Origin: CAVTRI01 sp963737075
GTDB taxonomy: Bacteria; Actinomycetota; Acidimicrobiia; Acidimicrobiales; Palsa-688
Assembly: GCA_963737075.1 (NCBI GenBank)
Contig: CAVTRI010000001.1
Location: 868,001 to 932,000 of the forward strand
Length of the DNA: 64,000 nt
Direction of reading: 5' to 3'
Each line of letters starts with the position of its first letter. The stretch's first letter is position 1. Made by a program: the position numbers and the translations under genes. Below, in pieces: positions 49,815-58,488 of this stretch. Under the pieces are notes generated by a model. The model had not been told where the DNA came from, ran no database searches, and saw only the letters and a program-made list of their open reading frames with translations.

Positions 49815-51479
49815 ATGGCACGCGCTCCGCGGGTGACGCTTACCTCATGGCTGGTCGGGCGGCTCAGCCGTCTCGGGCCGCCCCACGCCGGCCCGGCCAC
49901 GGTCGAACAGGACCTCACGGCGACGATGCCAGACGGCTCGGTCCTGCTCGCCGACCGCTGGTACCCGGCTCTCACTCCCTCGGCAGGTGCCGGGCTGCCG
50001 ACGGTGCTGTTGCGTTCCCCGTACGGCCGCCGGCAGGGGGTGTCGCTCGTCGGCCGCCTCTTCGCCGAGCGGGGCTACCAGGTGATCATCCAGAGCTGCA
50101 GGGGCACGTTCGGATCCGGTGGCGAGTGGGAGCCGTTCCGGAACGAAAGCGCCGATGGCCAGGCCACCCTCGAGTGGCTGCGCGCCCAGCCGTGGTGCGG
50201 CGAGGCCATAGCTACGTGCGGTCCCAGCTACCTCGGACTCACTCAGTGGTCCGTGATGGCGGACCCGCCGGGCGCTCTGCGGGCCGTGGCACTGGACGTG
50301 ACTGCGTCGAAGTTCAGGGACGCCGTCGTGTACCCGGGCGAGTCGTTCGCGCTGGGGACGACCATCGATTGGATGTATCTGGTGGCGCACCAGGAGCAGG
50401 GTTTCCTCCGCAGCCTTGCCGGCCAACGGCGATCCAGGGCGGCGAGAGCCCGCGCCTACGCGACGCTGCCACTGCGCGAGGCAGACCGCGCCGCGCTCGG
50501 GCGGCCGGTTGCGCACTACCAGGACTGGCTTGTCCACGAACGCCCGGGCGACGAGTGGTGGGAGCCGATCGACTTCTCCCGGCGACTAGACCGGGTACCG
50601 CCCGCGACCCTGGTGGGCGGCTGGTACGACATCTTTCTCCCGTCGCAGGTGGCCGACTTCGTCGCCCTCCGCGGCGCCGGGCGGGAAGCTCGCCTGACGG
50701 TCGGCCCCTGGACGCACGCCAACTTCCGCGGCTTGGGGTACCAGTTGCGCGACGCCCTCGACTGGTTCGATCACCACCTCGCGGGGCGCTCGAGCGGCAC
50801 ACGACGGGGTGTCCGGCTCTACGTGATGGGCTCCCGCCGGTGGATCGACGTCGAGGACTGGCCTCCTCCGGCGACCGTGCAGCGGTGGCACCTCCACTCC
50901 GACGGGAGACTCGACCGAGAGGGGCCGGAATCCTCGCCTCCAGATCGCTACCGCTACGACCCGGCCGATCCGACGCCGGCCGCTGGCGGCGCCGCCCTTG
51001 ACGCCCGCAGCGCGGGGCCCAAGGACCAGAAGGTCCGCGAGGAGCGCCCGGACGTGCTGTGCTACACCAGCGGCGTTCTGCGGTCTGACGTGACCGTCGT
51101 GGGACCTGTACGGGCGCGGGTTTGGTTCCGATCGGACGCCGCGCACACCGACCTGTTCGTCCGACTATGCGACGTGTCCTCCAAGGGCCGGTCGCGCAAC
51201 ATCAGTGACGGCCTCATCCGCCTCTCCCCCGGCAGCGTCGACGCCGATCCGGACGGAGTGCTGCCGGTGGACGTGGCGATGTGGCCGACAGGCGTGACGT
51301 TCCGGTCCGGGCACCGCATACGCCTGCAAGTGTCGAGCGCCGCCCATCCCCTGTACGCCCGCAACACCAACAGCGGCGAACCGCTCGCCACCGCGGCGAC
51401 GATCAAGGTGGCGCAACAGGAGGTGTTCCACGACCCGGAGCACCCCTCAGCCCTCGAGCTGCCCGTCGTCTATCTCTGA
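49815..51479 (+). CDS. CocE/NonD family hydrolase (X-Pro dipeptidyl-peptidase fold)
   Basis: The 554-residue serine hydrolase has MPDGSVLLADRWYPAL at the start, an oxyanion region QSCRGTFGSGGEWEPF, the nucleophile Ser in CGPSYLGLTQW, VGGWYDIFLPSQVADF with the Asp, and GPWTHANFRGLGY with the His. The C-terminal jelly-roll (VGPVRARVWFRSDAAHTDLF, FRSGHRIRLQVSSAAHPLYA) is diagnostic. Family members hydrolyse acyl esters and amides including cocaine, cephalosporin esters and X-Pro peptides; the substrate here is unknown. ATG 49815 is ten bases after the ligase-like gene. Confidence 0.9.
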   Translation: MARAPRVTLTSWLVGRLSRLGPPHAGPATVEQDLTATMPDGSVLLADRWYPALTPSAGAGLPTVLLRSPYGRRQGVSLVGRLFAERGYQVIIQSCRGTFGSGGEWEPFRNESADGQATLEWLRAQPWCGEAIATCGPSYLGLTQWSVMADPPGALRAVALDVTASKFRDAVVYPGESFALGTTIDWMYLVAHQEQGFLRSLAGQRRSRAARARAYATLPLREADRAALGRPVAHYQDWLVHERPGDEWWEPIDFSRRLDRVPPATLVGGWYDIFLPSQVADFVALRGAGREARLTVGPWTHANFRGLGYQLRDALDWFDHHLAGRSSGTRRGVRLYVMGSRRWIDVEDWPPPATVQRWHLHSDGRLDREGPESSPPDRYRYDPADPTPAAGGAALDARSAGPKDQKVREERPDVLCYTSGVLRSDVTVVGPVRARVWFRSDAAHTDLFVRLCDVSSKGRSRNISDGLIRLSPGSVDADPDGVLPVDVAMWPTGVTFRSGHRIRLQVSSAAHPLYARNTNSGEPLATAATIKVAQQEVFHDPEHPSALELPVVYL

Positions 51480-51806
51480 CATTCGTTCTTGATCCTTCGG
51501 CCTTCTATTCGGCGCGCCCTGGCACGGTTCGCACGCCGCCCTGGCATGGGTCGCGCGGTGTGCAGCGCTGGAACCCTCACGCCGCGCGGTGGCGTACTGG
51601 CCGGCGTCGGTCCTGAAGCAAGGCTGCGCGCGATAGCGCCACCACGACGCAGTGGCGCGCGGCCTTGGTCAACCGAGCCAACGGAAAGGTCTCGCTAGCG
51701 CGCATCGTGGCCCGTTCCTTCGCCCAGGCCGCGCGCCACCGTCATCGGCTGCCGTCCCGCGTGCCATCGCATGCTCGTTGACGAGGGCATTTTGGCTCCG
51801 CTGTGG
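51480..51806. other. intergenic region before the dcw cluster, no gene seen
   Basis: Over 300 bases hold no credible coding frame. A 7-bp hairpin GCGCCAC/GTGGCGC (51636-51658) is present without a T-run. The start of the mraZ promoter region follows. Confidence 0.55.
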
Positions 51807-51857
51807 TTGACTGGTGGGGTAAAAGGGCATAAAGTGGCGGTAAGTGGTGGAGAGGGG
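51807..51857 (+). promoter_or_regulatory. mraZ promoter with 10-bp-spaced MraZ boxes
   Basis: TTGACT (51807-51812) and TAAAGT (51830-51835) form a -35/-10 pair with a 17-base spacer. Over and after it lie G-rich pentamers at exact 10-bp spacing: GGTGG (51813), AAGGG (51823), AGTGG (51833), AGTGG (51843) and AGGGG (51853). MraZ of other bacteria binds repeated TGGG-type boxes with this helical spacing, so this is the predicted autoregulatory site of the cluster. Confidence 0.75.
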
Positions 51858-51897
51858 AGCGGCCCCTGACGCCACGGAGGACGGAGTGGAGTGATCA

Positions 51898-52386
51898 GTG
51901 GCACCGCGGTTCTTTGGGAGGTACGAGCACTCCCTCGACGCGAAGGGGCGGGTCATCCTCCCGGCGCGATACCGCGGCAGCTTCGACACCGTCGCCTATC
52001 TGTCGCAGCATCAAGAGGGCTGCCTGGCCCTGTGGACACCCGACGAATTCGAGAAGCAGCTCGCCGAGATGCAAGCCACGCAGGATCGGGGAACCGCGGA
52101 ACGCAACATGGTCAGGATCTGGTCCGCCGGGCTCTCGGAGGTCGAGCTCGACCGGCAGGGCAGGGTCGCGATCCCCGCCTACCTCCGCGCGTACGCGCAA
52201 CTGGAGAACGCGGTGCTGGTGATTGGCGCACTCAACCGGATCGAGCTCTGGAACCCGGAGCAGTGGGATCACCGAGTGAAGCCGGCGGAAGCGCAGTTCA
52301 TCGACCCCGACTCCCGACCGGCAACGGCCCCGACTTCTACCGTTCCGCCGCCCCTACCGCCTCCAGCGTCTGGCAGCGAGGTGTGA
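51898..52386 (+). CDS. mraZ: transcriptional regulator MraZ
   Basis: MraZ is a ring-forming AbrB-like regulator that represses its own division and cell wall cluster. The 162-residue protein has two SpoVT/AbrB repeats: FFGRYEHSLDAKGRVILPAR (start) and VELDRQGRVAIPAYLRAYAQ (middle), with D-x-K/R-G-R in both. LWNPEQWDHRV ends the conserved part. The last 40 residues are a Pro/Thr/Ser tail. The GTG start is followed at once by the family sequence. The gap to rsmH is 152 bases, the longest in the cluster. Confidence 0.95.
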   Translation: MAPRFFGRYEHSLDAKGRVILPARYRGSFDTVAYLSQHQEGCLALWTPDEFEKQLAEMQATQDRGTAERNMVRIWSAGLSEVELDRQGRVAIPAYLRAYAQLENAVLVIGALNRIELWNPEQWDHRVKPAEAQFIDPDSRPATAPTSTVPPPLPPPASGSEV

Positions 52387-52538
52387 GGGCACGAGTGTTC
52401 AATGACCACGATGGCACGCCTGCGGTCTGGCGCATGCGCAGCCCCTCGACTGGCAGGGTGGGAGTCCCCTTCTCCGCCCGCTTCCACTCAGTCCGATCGG
52501 GGAGACATCCCGGCGGCACGTCAGTCGGGGGGCTGCGG

Positions 52539-53519
52539 ATGAACCAGGCCGAGGACACTGCCCCGTTCCAGCACCAACCGGTGATGGCGGCCGAAATCCT
52601 GGCTCTTCTGCGTACCGCCCCACCCGGGGTCGTCCTCGACGCCACGCTCGGCGGCGGCGGACACGCGGCGCTGGTACTCGAGGCCAACCCGTCACTCCGC
52701 CTCGTCGGCCTAGACCAGGATCCCGACGCGGTGGCGGCGGCGACGGCCCGCCTGGCCCGGTTCGGAGATCGGGTCACCGTTTTGCAGCAACGCTTTGACC
52801 GCCTCGGCGACGTCCTCGACCACCTGCAGGTGCCCGCGCTCTCCGCCGCGATGTTTGATCTCGGGGTCAGCTCGCCGCAGCTCGACCGGCCTGGCCGAGG
52901 ATTCAGCTACCGCCTGGACGGTCCGCTCGACATGCGTATGGATCCGGGCTCGGCGACCACGGCCGCCGACGTCGTCAACGGCTGGCCGGAGCCCCGGCTC
53001 GTTCGTCTGCTGGCCGACCATGGCGAGCGCCGGTTCGCTCGACGGATCGCTCGCGCCATTGTCGCCGCCCGGCCGCTGACCACCACCGGGCAACTGGCGA
53101 CCGTGGTGCGCGACGCCATTCCAGCGCCGGCGCGGCGCCGGGGGCACCCGGCGCGTCGGGTCTTCCAGGCGGTCCGGGTGGCGGTCAACGACGAGCTGGA
53201 AATCCTCGCCGGGGCGTTGGACGAGGCGATACATCGGCTCACTCCAGGCGGCCGCCTGGTCGTTCTCTCATACCACTCGGGTGAGGACCGCATCGCCAAG
53301 GACCGGCTGCGGGTCGCCGCCACCGGTGGCTGTGTCTGCCCTCCCGGCCTTCCCTGCGTGTGTGGCGCAACACCGACAGTCCGCCTGCTGACCAGGGGCG
53401 CGCGACGTCCGAGCGCAGCGGAGGTGGCTGCCAACCACCGGGCCGAGAGCGCCCGCCTGCGGTCCGCCGAACGGCTGCGCGTTCCCAGCGACCCAGCGAG
53501 CGGCGAGGAAGCGTCGTGA
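52539..53519 (+). CDS. rsmH: 16S rRNA m4C1402 methyltransferase RsmH (MraW)
   Basis: RsmH methylates N4 of C1402 in the 30S P site. The 326-residue protein has FQHQPVMAAEILALL, the SAM motif VLDATLGGGGHAALVLEANP, GLDQDPDAVAAATARL, AAMFDLGVSSPQLDRPGRGF and DMRMDPGS; RVFQAVRVAVNDELEILAGA and LVVLSYHSGEDRIAKDRL are C-terminal signatures. VLSYHSGED differs from the more common HSLEDR. A Cys-rich loop (CVCPPGLPCVCG) follows as in other actinobacteria. ATG 52539 matches the conserved start; the stop overlaps the ftsL-like start (GTGA). Confidence 0.95.
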   Translation: MNQAEDTAPFQHQPVMAAEILALLRTAPPGVVLDATLGGGGHAALVLEANPSLRLVGLDQDPDAVAAATARLARFGDRVTVLQQRFDRLGDVLDHLQVPALSAAMFDLGVSSPQLDRPGRGFSYRLDGPLDMRMDPGSATTAADVVNGWPEPRLVRLLADHGERRFARRIARAIVAARPLTTTGQLATVVRDAIPAPARRRGHPARRVFQAVRVAVNDELEILAGALDEAIHRLTPGGRLVVLSYHSGEDRIAKDRLRVAATGGCVCPPGLPCVCGATPTVRLLTRGARRPSAAEVAANHRAESARLRSAERLRVPSDPASGEEAS

Positions 53520-54685
53520 CCGCACTGTCGTCTCGAGTGCTGTCTAGGTCCTCGCGGCGCGCCGACGCCAACGGAGGCGTCCGGCCACCCCGCCGCCTCA
53601 GCGCGGCCGACGCCCCTAAACCACTCCCGACAGACGGGCCGGTCCGGGCGCCCCGCCGGCTGACTTCAGCCGATACGCCCGAAGCTCCCCACCAGGAACG
53701 GCGCGTGCGCCCGCCCCGACGGCTCAGCGCCACGGACGGGCGAGACGTCGGCCCGCTGCCGCAGGGGCACCAGCAGAAGGAAGCGCTCCGCCAGCCTCCA
53801 GCCCGCAAGGGCCGTCGAGGGCACCGGCGCCCGAATCTCGACGATCAGACGGCTGGAAGCGAGAGCCAGCCGGGTCGGCGGGGTCCGGGTGCCGAGCCCA
53901 TCGACGCCGAGTCCCCACCCGCCGAACCCGACGACGTCGAGCCCGAGCCCATCGCAGCCGATCCCGACGACGTCGAACCTGAGTCCGAAGACGTCGAGTC
54001 CGCACCCGCCGATGCCGTGCCCGCCGAACCCGCCGACGAGGCCGCAGACGCCGAGCCCATCGTTGGTGAGCCCGAGCCCGCAGACGCCGAGCCCACCGAT
54101 ATTGAGCCCGAGCCCACCGATATTGAGCCCGAGGCGGTACCCGCCGAGCACGCACGTGGGGAGCGGTCCACCGGCGGTGCCGTCACCGCCCTGGCTCCCC
54201 AGCCGGTTCCTGAGGCGAAACCGCAACGTCCAGAGCACTTGCGGGTCGTCGAGCCGAAGAAGAAGAGGAAGCGGCGCCTCTCACCTCAGCAACAGGCTCG
54301 GCTGGTCATCGTCGGATCGGTGGTCACCGTCGTGGTAGTCGCGTTCGCTCTCGTGTTCCTGCACATTCTCTCCTCGCAACGCCAGTTCGAGCTCGACCGC
54401 CTGAACGGGCAGGCCGCCCAGGTGCAGGCCGACTATGAGCGGTTGCAGTTGCAGGTGGCGCAGCTCGGATCCCCGGCGCACATCATCTCCACCGCCGAGG
54501 GCTCCCTCGGCATGCGCCAGCCGTCCGCGGTCACGTATCTGACCCCGTCGCCGTCGTCGTCCTCGTCGCCGCCTTCCGGCGCGTCCACCTCGACCTCCGC
54601 ATCCGCCGCCCGAGGTGCCAGCTCCCCGCCTGCCGGCAATACCGACTGGGCCCGGATCAAGCCCTATCTGGCGGACACTCCGTGA
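53516..54685 (+). CDS. ftsL: FtsL-like division protein with long repeat-rich cytoplasmic domain
   Basis: The 389-residue product sits exactly where ftsL is found and has its topology: one transmembrane helix (about 262-285; RLVIVGSVVTVVVVAFALVF) then a periplasmic leucine-zipper-like coil (RQFELDRLNGQAAQVQADYE, RLQLQVAQLGSPAHIISTAE). FtsL normally has about 100-120 residues; here some 260 cytoplasmic residues come first. They contain three 21-residue-spaced copies of VRPPRRLSA (about 22, 43, 64), an Arg/Lys-rich part, an acidic Asp/Glu/Pro/Ala domain (about 120-220) with D-D-V-E-P-E and T-D-I-E-P-E repeats, and a basic KKKRKRR before the membrane. Starts with a 4-base overlap with rsmH. Confidence 0.78.
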   Translation: MTALSSRVLSRSSRRADANGGVRPPRRLSAADAPKPLPTDGPVRAPRRLTSADTPEAPHQERRVRPPRRLSATDGRDVGPLPQGHQQKEALRQPPARKGRRGHRRPNLDDQTAGSESQPGRRGPGAEPIDAESPPAEPDDVEPEPIAADPDDVEPESEDVESAPADAVPAEPADEAADAEPIVGEPEPADAEPTDIEPEPTDIEPEAVPAEHARGERSTGGAVTALAPQPVPEAKPQRPEHLRVVEPKKKRKRRLSPQQQARLVIVGSVVTVVVVAFALVFLHILSSQRQFELDRLNGQAAQVQADYERLQLQVAQLGSPAHIISTAEGSLGMRQPSAVTYLTPSPSSSSSPPSGASTSTSASAARGASSPPAGNTDWARIKPYLADTP

Positions 54686-57054
54686 CCGGACGCCCCCGGC
54701 CGCGCGGGCAGCGGCGCCGGGATGGCACCGAGCCCCCTGTCGCCCGGCCTGGCACCCAGCCTTCTGCCGCTGCTGCCCGCCCCGGCCCCCAGCCGGCCCG
54801 CGCCCTCCGCAAGGCCCCGCCGAGACGGCCGCGGCGCCGGAAAGGCGCCGAGCCCTCTGCCGCCCGGCCAGGCGGGCGGCGACGCCGGGAAGGCACCGAG
54901 CCGGCTCGCGGACGCCGCAAAAGCCGGCAGCGCCCCCGCGACTCCCGCCGCAAGGCCCTCCGTCGGGCCCTTATCGCCGCCCGGCCCCGCACCCGAGGGG
55001 GAAGCGGGCTTCCCCGTCGTGGCCGCGTCCGGGCTTTCGGCCTGCTGGTCGCAATGGGGATTGCTTTTTTCTTCATCGCCGTGAAGCTGGTATTCGTCCA
55101 GGGCATCCACTCGCAGCGCTACGTCGCGGTTGGGAACTCCGAGTGGACGCAGTCCGTGACGCTGCAAGGGATCCGGGGTGCGATCCTCGACCGCAACGGA
55201 GACGAGCTCGCCGTCTCGACCCCTCAGACAACGATCTACGCCGATCCCCACCAGGTGGCCGATCCCCGGGTCGAGGCGCAGCGTCTCGCCCCGGCGCTCG
55301 GCATCCCGGCGGCCACGCTCCAGGCGGACATGTCGAAAAGCACAAGTTTCGTCTACCTGGCGCGGACCGTCAGCGACGCAACGGCCACCAAGGTGGCCAA
55401 GCTCAACCTTGCCGGTGTGTACAGCCTCAGGGAGCCCAAGCGCTTCTACCCGGCTGGTCAGCTGGCATCGCCCCTCATCGGCACGGTCGGCACCGACAAC
55501 ACCGGACTCAGCGGGCTCGAATACCGCTACAACAACATCATCTCGGGCACCGCCGGCAAGCTGGTCCGGCAGGTCGACCCGCAGGGCGGCCAGGTGGCCG
55601 GCGGCCTTCAGGAGTACCGGGCGCCCGTCAACGGCCAGGATTTGGTGCTGACCATCGATGAGCCGCTGCAGTACGACGCTGAACAAGCCCTGGCCCAGGC
55701 GATCGTCGCCGCGCGCGCCCAGAGCGGCATCGCGTTGCTGATGGACACCCGAACCGGCGACATCCTGGCCGACGCCGAGCTGACGATGCCGACGGCCGGC
55801 AGCACCCAACCGCCGGCGGTCCCCGTCAATATCCCCTCGCCGACCACGTCGACGACGACCCCGACCGGATCGACCACTCCTCCGGCGGCCCCGTCGCAGC
55901 CGGTGGAGGCGGCGTCTGCAACGTCGTTCTCCCAGGTGTACGAGCCCGGCTCCGTGAACAAGCTGATCACCATCTCCGCCGCCCTCCAGGAGGGCGTGAT
56001 CAAGCCGACCGACATGTTCACCATTCCGGACAGCTACTCCGTCGCGGGCACCGTGTTCCATGACGCCGAATCACACGCGAACGAGCAGTGGAACGTCACC
56101 GATATCCTCGCGAACTCGTCGAACATCGGCACCATCCAGATCGCCCAGCGGCTAGGGAAGACCGACCTGCTCAAGTACATCCACGACTACGGCCTCGGCC
56201 AGCTCAGCGCCGTCGACTTCCCCGGCGAGACCCCCGGCCTGCTGCCCACCTACTGGTCCGGGACGTCCATCGCGGACGTGCCCATAGGCCAGGGGATCAG
56301 CGTCACCGCGATGCAGATGCTTGCCGCTTACAACACCGAAGCCAATGGTGGCGTCTACGTGGCTCCCCGACTGGTCAACGCCACCGTCGACGCCCATGGG
56401 CACGAGCACGTCCTGCCGCCGTCACCCGAACATCGAGTCCTCTCGCCAACGGTCGCCGCCGAGATGACCACCATGCTCGACGAAGTGGTGCGGGTCGGGA
56501 CTGGTACGGCGGCGAACCTGAATCCGTACACGGTGGCCGGCAAGACGGGCACCGGACTGGTGCCTTCGCCGACCGGTGGCTATGAGCGGGGGCACTACGT
56601 GGCCAGCTTTGCCGGGTTCGTTCCCGCCGAGAAGCCGGCCATCACCGCCATGGTGGTGATCAACGACACGCCCGACTACGGGGCGGCGGCGTCAGCCCCT
56701 ACCTTCGCCACCATCGCCCGTTACGCGCTCCAGGAGCTGGAAATCCCGCCCCAGCCGAAGCAGCCCCCGGCCCCCGGGGTACCGCTGGAAACCACGGCGT
56801 CGGCGACCGGCGCCGGAGAAGTCGCCGGCAGCCCGCTGCCCGGGCTGGCAAGTCCGCCCGGCGTGTCGTCTCCCACCGTGTCGTCGCCTAACGTGTCGTC
56901 GCCCAGCGTCTCGACGACGACCACTGCGCCGACGGCGAACTCCTCCACACCGGGAGCGGACCAACCGCCCCGCGCGCCGGCAGGTCCGCCGGCGGGCGGC
57001 CCCGGCCCGACGACGAGCGAGACGACCACCACGACCCGGCCCAGCCCGGGCTAA
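54682..57054 (+). CDS. ftsI: septal peptidoglycan transpeptidase FtsI (PBP3)
   Basis: FtsI crosslinks septal peptidoglycan. The 790-residue class B PBP has a very Arg/Pro-rich cytoplasmic region of about 115 residues, a transmembrane helix (about 119-138), the PBP dimer domain (RGAILDRNGDELAVSTPQTT) and a transpeptidase with S424-V-N-K in YEPGSVNKL, S-S-N at about 479-481 in LANSSNIGTIQ, and K621-T-G in VAGKTGTG. Between QSGIALLMDTRTGDILA and the SxxK lies a Thr/Pro insert of about 45 residues. A Ser/Thr/Pro tail of about 100 residues follows the catalytic domain. The GTG overlaps the ftsL stop. The family is about 600 residues, so the extra ends are notable. Confidence 0.95.
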   Translation: MTGRPRPRGQRRRDGTEPPVARPGTQPSAAAARPGPQPARALRKAPPRRPRRRKGAEPSAARPGGRRRREGTEPARGRRKSRQRPRDSRRKALRRALIAARPRTRGGSGLPRRGRVRAFGLLVAMGIAFFFIAVKLVFVQGIHSQRYVAVGNSEWTQSVTLQGIRGAILDRNGDELAVSTPQTTIYADPHQVADPRVEAQRLAPALGIPAATLQADMSKSTSFVYLARTVSDATATKVAKLNLAGVYSLREPKRFYPAGQLASPLIGTVGTDNTGLSGLEYRYNNIISGTAGKLVRQVDPQGGQVAGGLQEYRAPVNGQDLVLTIDEPLQYDAEQALAQAIVAARAQSGIALLMDTRTGDILADAELTMPTAGSTQPPAVPVNIPSPTTSTTTPTGSTTPPAAPSQPVEAASATSFSQVYEPGSVNKLITISAALQEGVIKPTDMFTIPDSYSVAGTVFHDAESHANEQWNVTDILANSSNIGTIQIAQRLGKTDLLKYIHDYGLGQLSAVDFPGETPGLLPTYWSGTSIADVPIGQGISVTAMQMLAAYNTEANGGVYVAPRLVNATVDAHGHEHVLPPSPEHRVLSPTVAAEMTTMLDEVVRVGTGTAANLNPYTVAGKTGTGLVPSPTGGYERGHYVASFAGFVPAEKPAITAMVVINDTPDYGAAASAPTFATIARYALQELEIPPQPKQPPAPGVPLETTASATGAGEVAGSPLPGLASPPGVSSPTVSSPNVSSPSVSTTTTAPTANSSTPGADQPPRAPAGPPAGGPGPTTSETTTTTRPSPG

Positions 57055-57060
57055 CCGCCG

Positions 57061-58488
57061 ATGCGGCTGGACACCCTGGCGGCCGACGCCGGTCTCGACG
57101 CGGTCGGGCTGTTGGAGCTGCGAGGTGACCCGTCGGTCGACGTTATTGCCGTCACCCACGACTCGCGGCAGGTCAGGGCGGGAACGTTGTTCGCCTGCAT
57201 ACCTGGCACCCACGCCGATGGCCACCAGTTCGCGGCCGCCGCCGTCCGATCCGGCGCGCGTGCGCTGCTGTGCGAACACCCCCTCGACCTTGACGTCCCC
57301 CAGCTCGTTGCGCGGTCCACCCGCCAGGCACTCGCGCCCGTGGCCGACGCTCTGTGGGACCACCCATCACGCGACCTCACCGTGATCGGTGTCACCGGCA
57401 CCAACGGCAAAACCACCACCTGTGAGCTGCTTCGCGCCATCTTCGCCGCCCACGGGTGGCGGGCAGCCGTCGTCGGTACACTCACCCAGGTTCGGACCAC
57501 CCCCGAGGCTCCGGAGCTGCAAGCCAGGTTGGCCGCCATGCGCAGCGACGGCGTGCAGGCAGTGGCGATGGAGGTTTCCTCCCACGCCCTCGATCAGCAC
57601 CGCGTCGACGCCGTGCGTTTCGCGGCCGGCGTGCTTACCAACGTGACCCAGGACCACCTCGACTATCACAAGACGATGGAGGCGTACTTCTCCGCCAAGG
57701 CTCGCCTGTTCGAGCCGGGCCGAGTCGAAGTGGCGGTTGTCAATCGCGACGACCCGTGGGGTCAGCGCCTACTCCACCAAGTGGTCGACGCGGTCACCTT
57801 CGGGTTCGATGACGCCGCGGACGTCCGGCTCACCCCAGAGGGCAGCACCTTTACATGGGAGGGCGTGGGAATCACGGTGCGCCTCGGGGGTCGCTTCAAC
57901 GTCCTCAACGCGCTCGCCGCCGCCACGTGTGCCCGCGCCCTCGGTATCGACGCCGTCACCGTCGCGCGGGGCCTGGCTGCTGTCGCTTTGGTGCCGGGTC
58001 GGTTCGAGTCTGTCGACGCCGGCCAGCCCTTCACGGTGCTCGTCGACTATGCGCACACACCCGACGGGCTCATCCAGGCGCTCACCGCGGCGCGTGAGCT
58101 GACCGGCGGGCGCCTGCTCGTCGTCTTCGGGGCGGGCGGCGACCGCGACCACGCCAAGCGGCCGCTCATGGGAGCGGCTGCGACCGAGCTGGCAGATCTG
58201 GCGGTCATCACCTCGGACAATCCCCGAAGCGAGGATCCAGCTTCGATCATCGACCAGATCCTGATCGGCGTGGCCGACCGGTCAAAGGTGGTCGTCGAAG
58301 CCGACCGGGCGCAGGCCATCGCGGCTGCCGTGACCGCAGCGTCGCCAGGGGACGTCGTGGTCGTGGCCGGCAAGGGTCACGAACGAGGCCAGGAGATCGC
58401 CGGGCAGGTCCTCCCCTTCGACGACGCCGAGGAGGCTCGAAACGCCCTCCGGCGGGTGGCAGCCGATCCCCAAGGACGCTCGGCATGA
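57061..58488 (+). CDS. murE: UDP-MurNAc-tripeptide synthetase, meso-DAP adding (MurE)
   Basis: MurE adds meso-diaminopimelate to UDP-MurNAc-L-Ala-D-Glu in the cytosol. The 475-residue Mur ligase has VTHDSRQVRAGTLFACIPG, the P-loop VIGVTGTNGKTTTCELLRAI, AVAMEVSSHALDQHRVDAVR, TNVTQDHLDYHKTMEAYFSA (carbamylated Lys) and LVDYAHTPDGLIQALTAARE. SDNPRSEDP is the D-N-P-R motif of DAP-adding enzymes; lysine-adding forms differ here. It matches the dap genes at 26815-32393. murF, expected next, is not there: mraY starts with a 4-base overlap. Confidence 0.95.
   Translation: MRLDTLAADAGLDAVGLLELRGDPSVDVIAVTHDSRQVRAGTLFACIPGTHADGHQFAAAAVRSGARALLCEHPLDLDVPQLVARSTRQALAPVADALWDHPSRDLTVIGVTGTNGKTTTCELLRAIFAAHGWRAAVVGTLTQVRTTPEAPELQARLAAMRSDGVQAVAMEVSSHALDQHRVDAVRFAAGVLTNVTQDHLDYHKTMEAYFSAKARLFEPGRVEVAVVNRDDPWGQRLLHQVVDAVTFGFDDAADVRLTPEGSTFTWEGVGITVRLGGRFNVLNALAAATCARALGIDAVTVARGLAAVALVPGRFESVDAGQPFTVLVDYAHTPDGLIQALTAARELTGGRLLVVFGAGGDRDHAKRPLMGAAATELADLAVITSDNPRSEDPASIIDQILIGVADRSKVVVEADRAQAIAAAVTAASPGDVVVVAGKGHERGQEIAGQVLPFDDAEEARNALRRVAADPQGRSA

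Noticed and set aside
51891..52538. N-terminal extension of rsmH through mraZ
   Set aside because: The frame overlaps the conserved mraZ gene; RsmH homology starts at 52539.
53666..54238. Gly/Leu-rich 190-residue minus-strand frame resembling a PE-PGRS or repeat protein
   Set aside because: It is the exact antisense of the acidic repeat domain of the FtsL-like protein; its repetitiveness is inherited from that.
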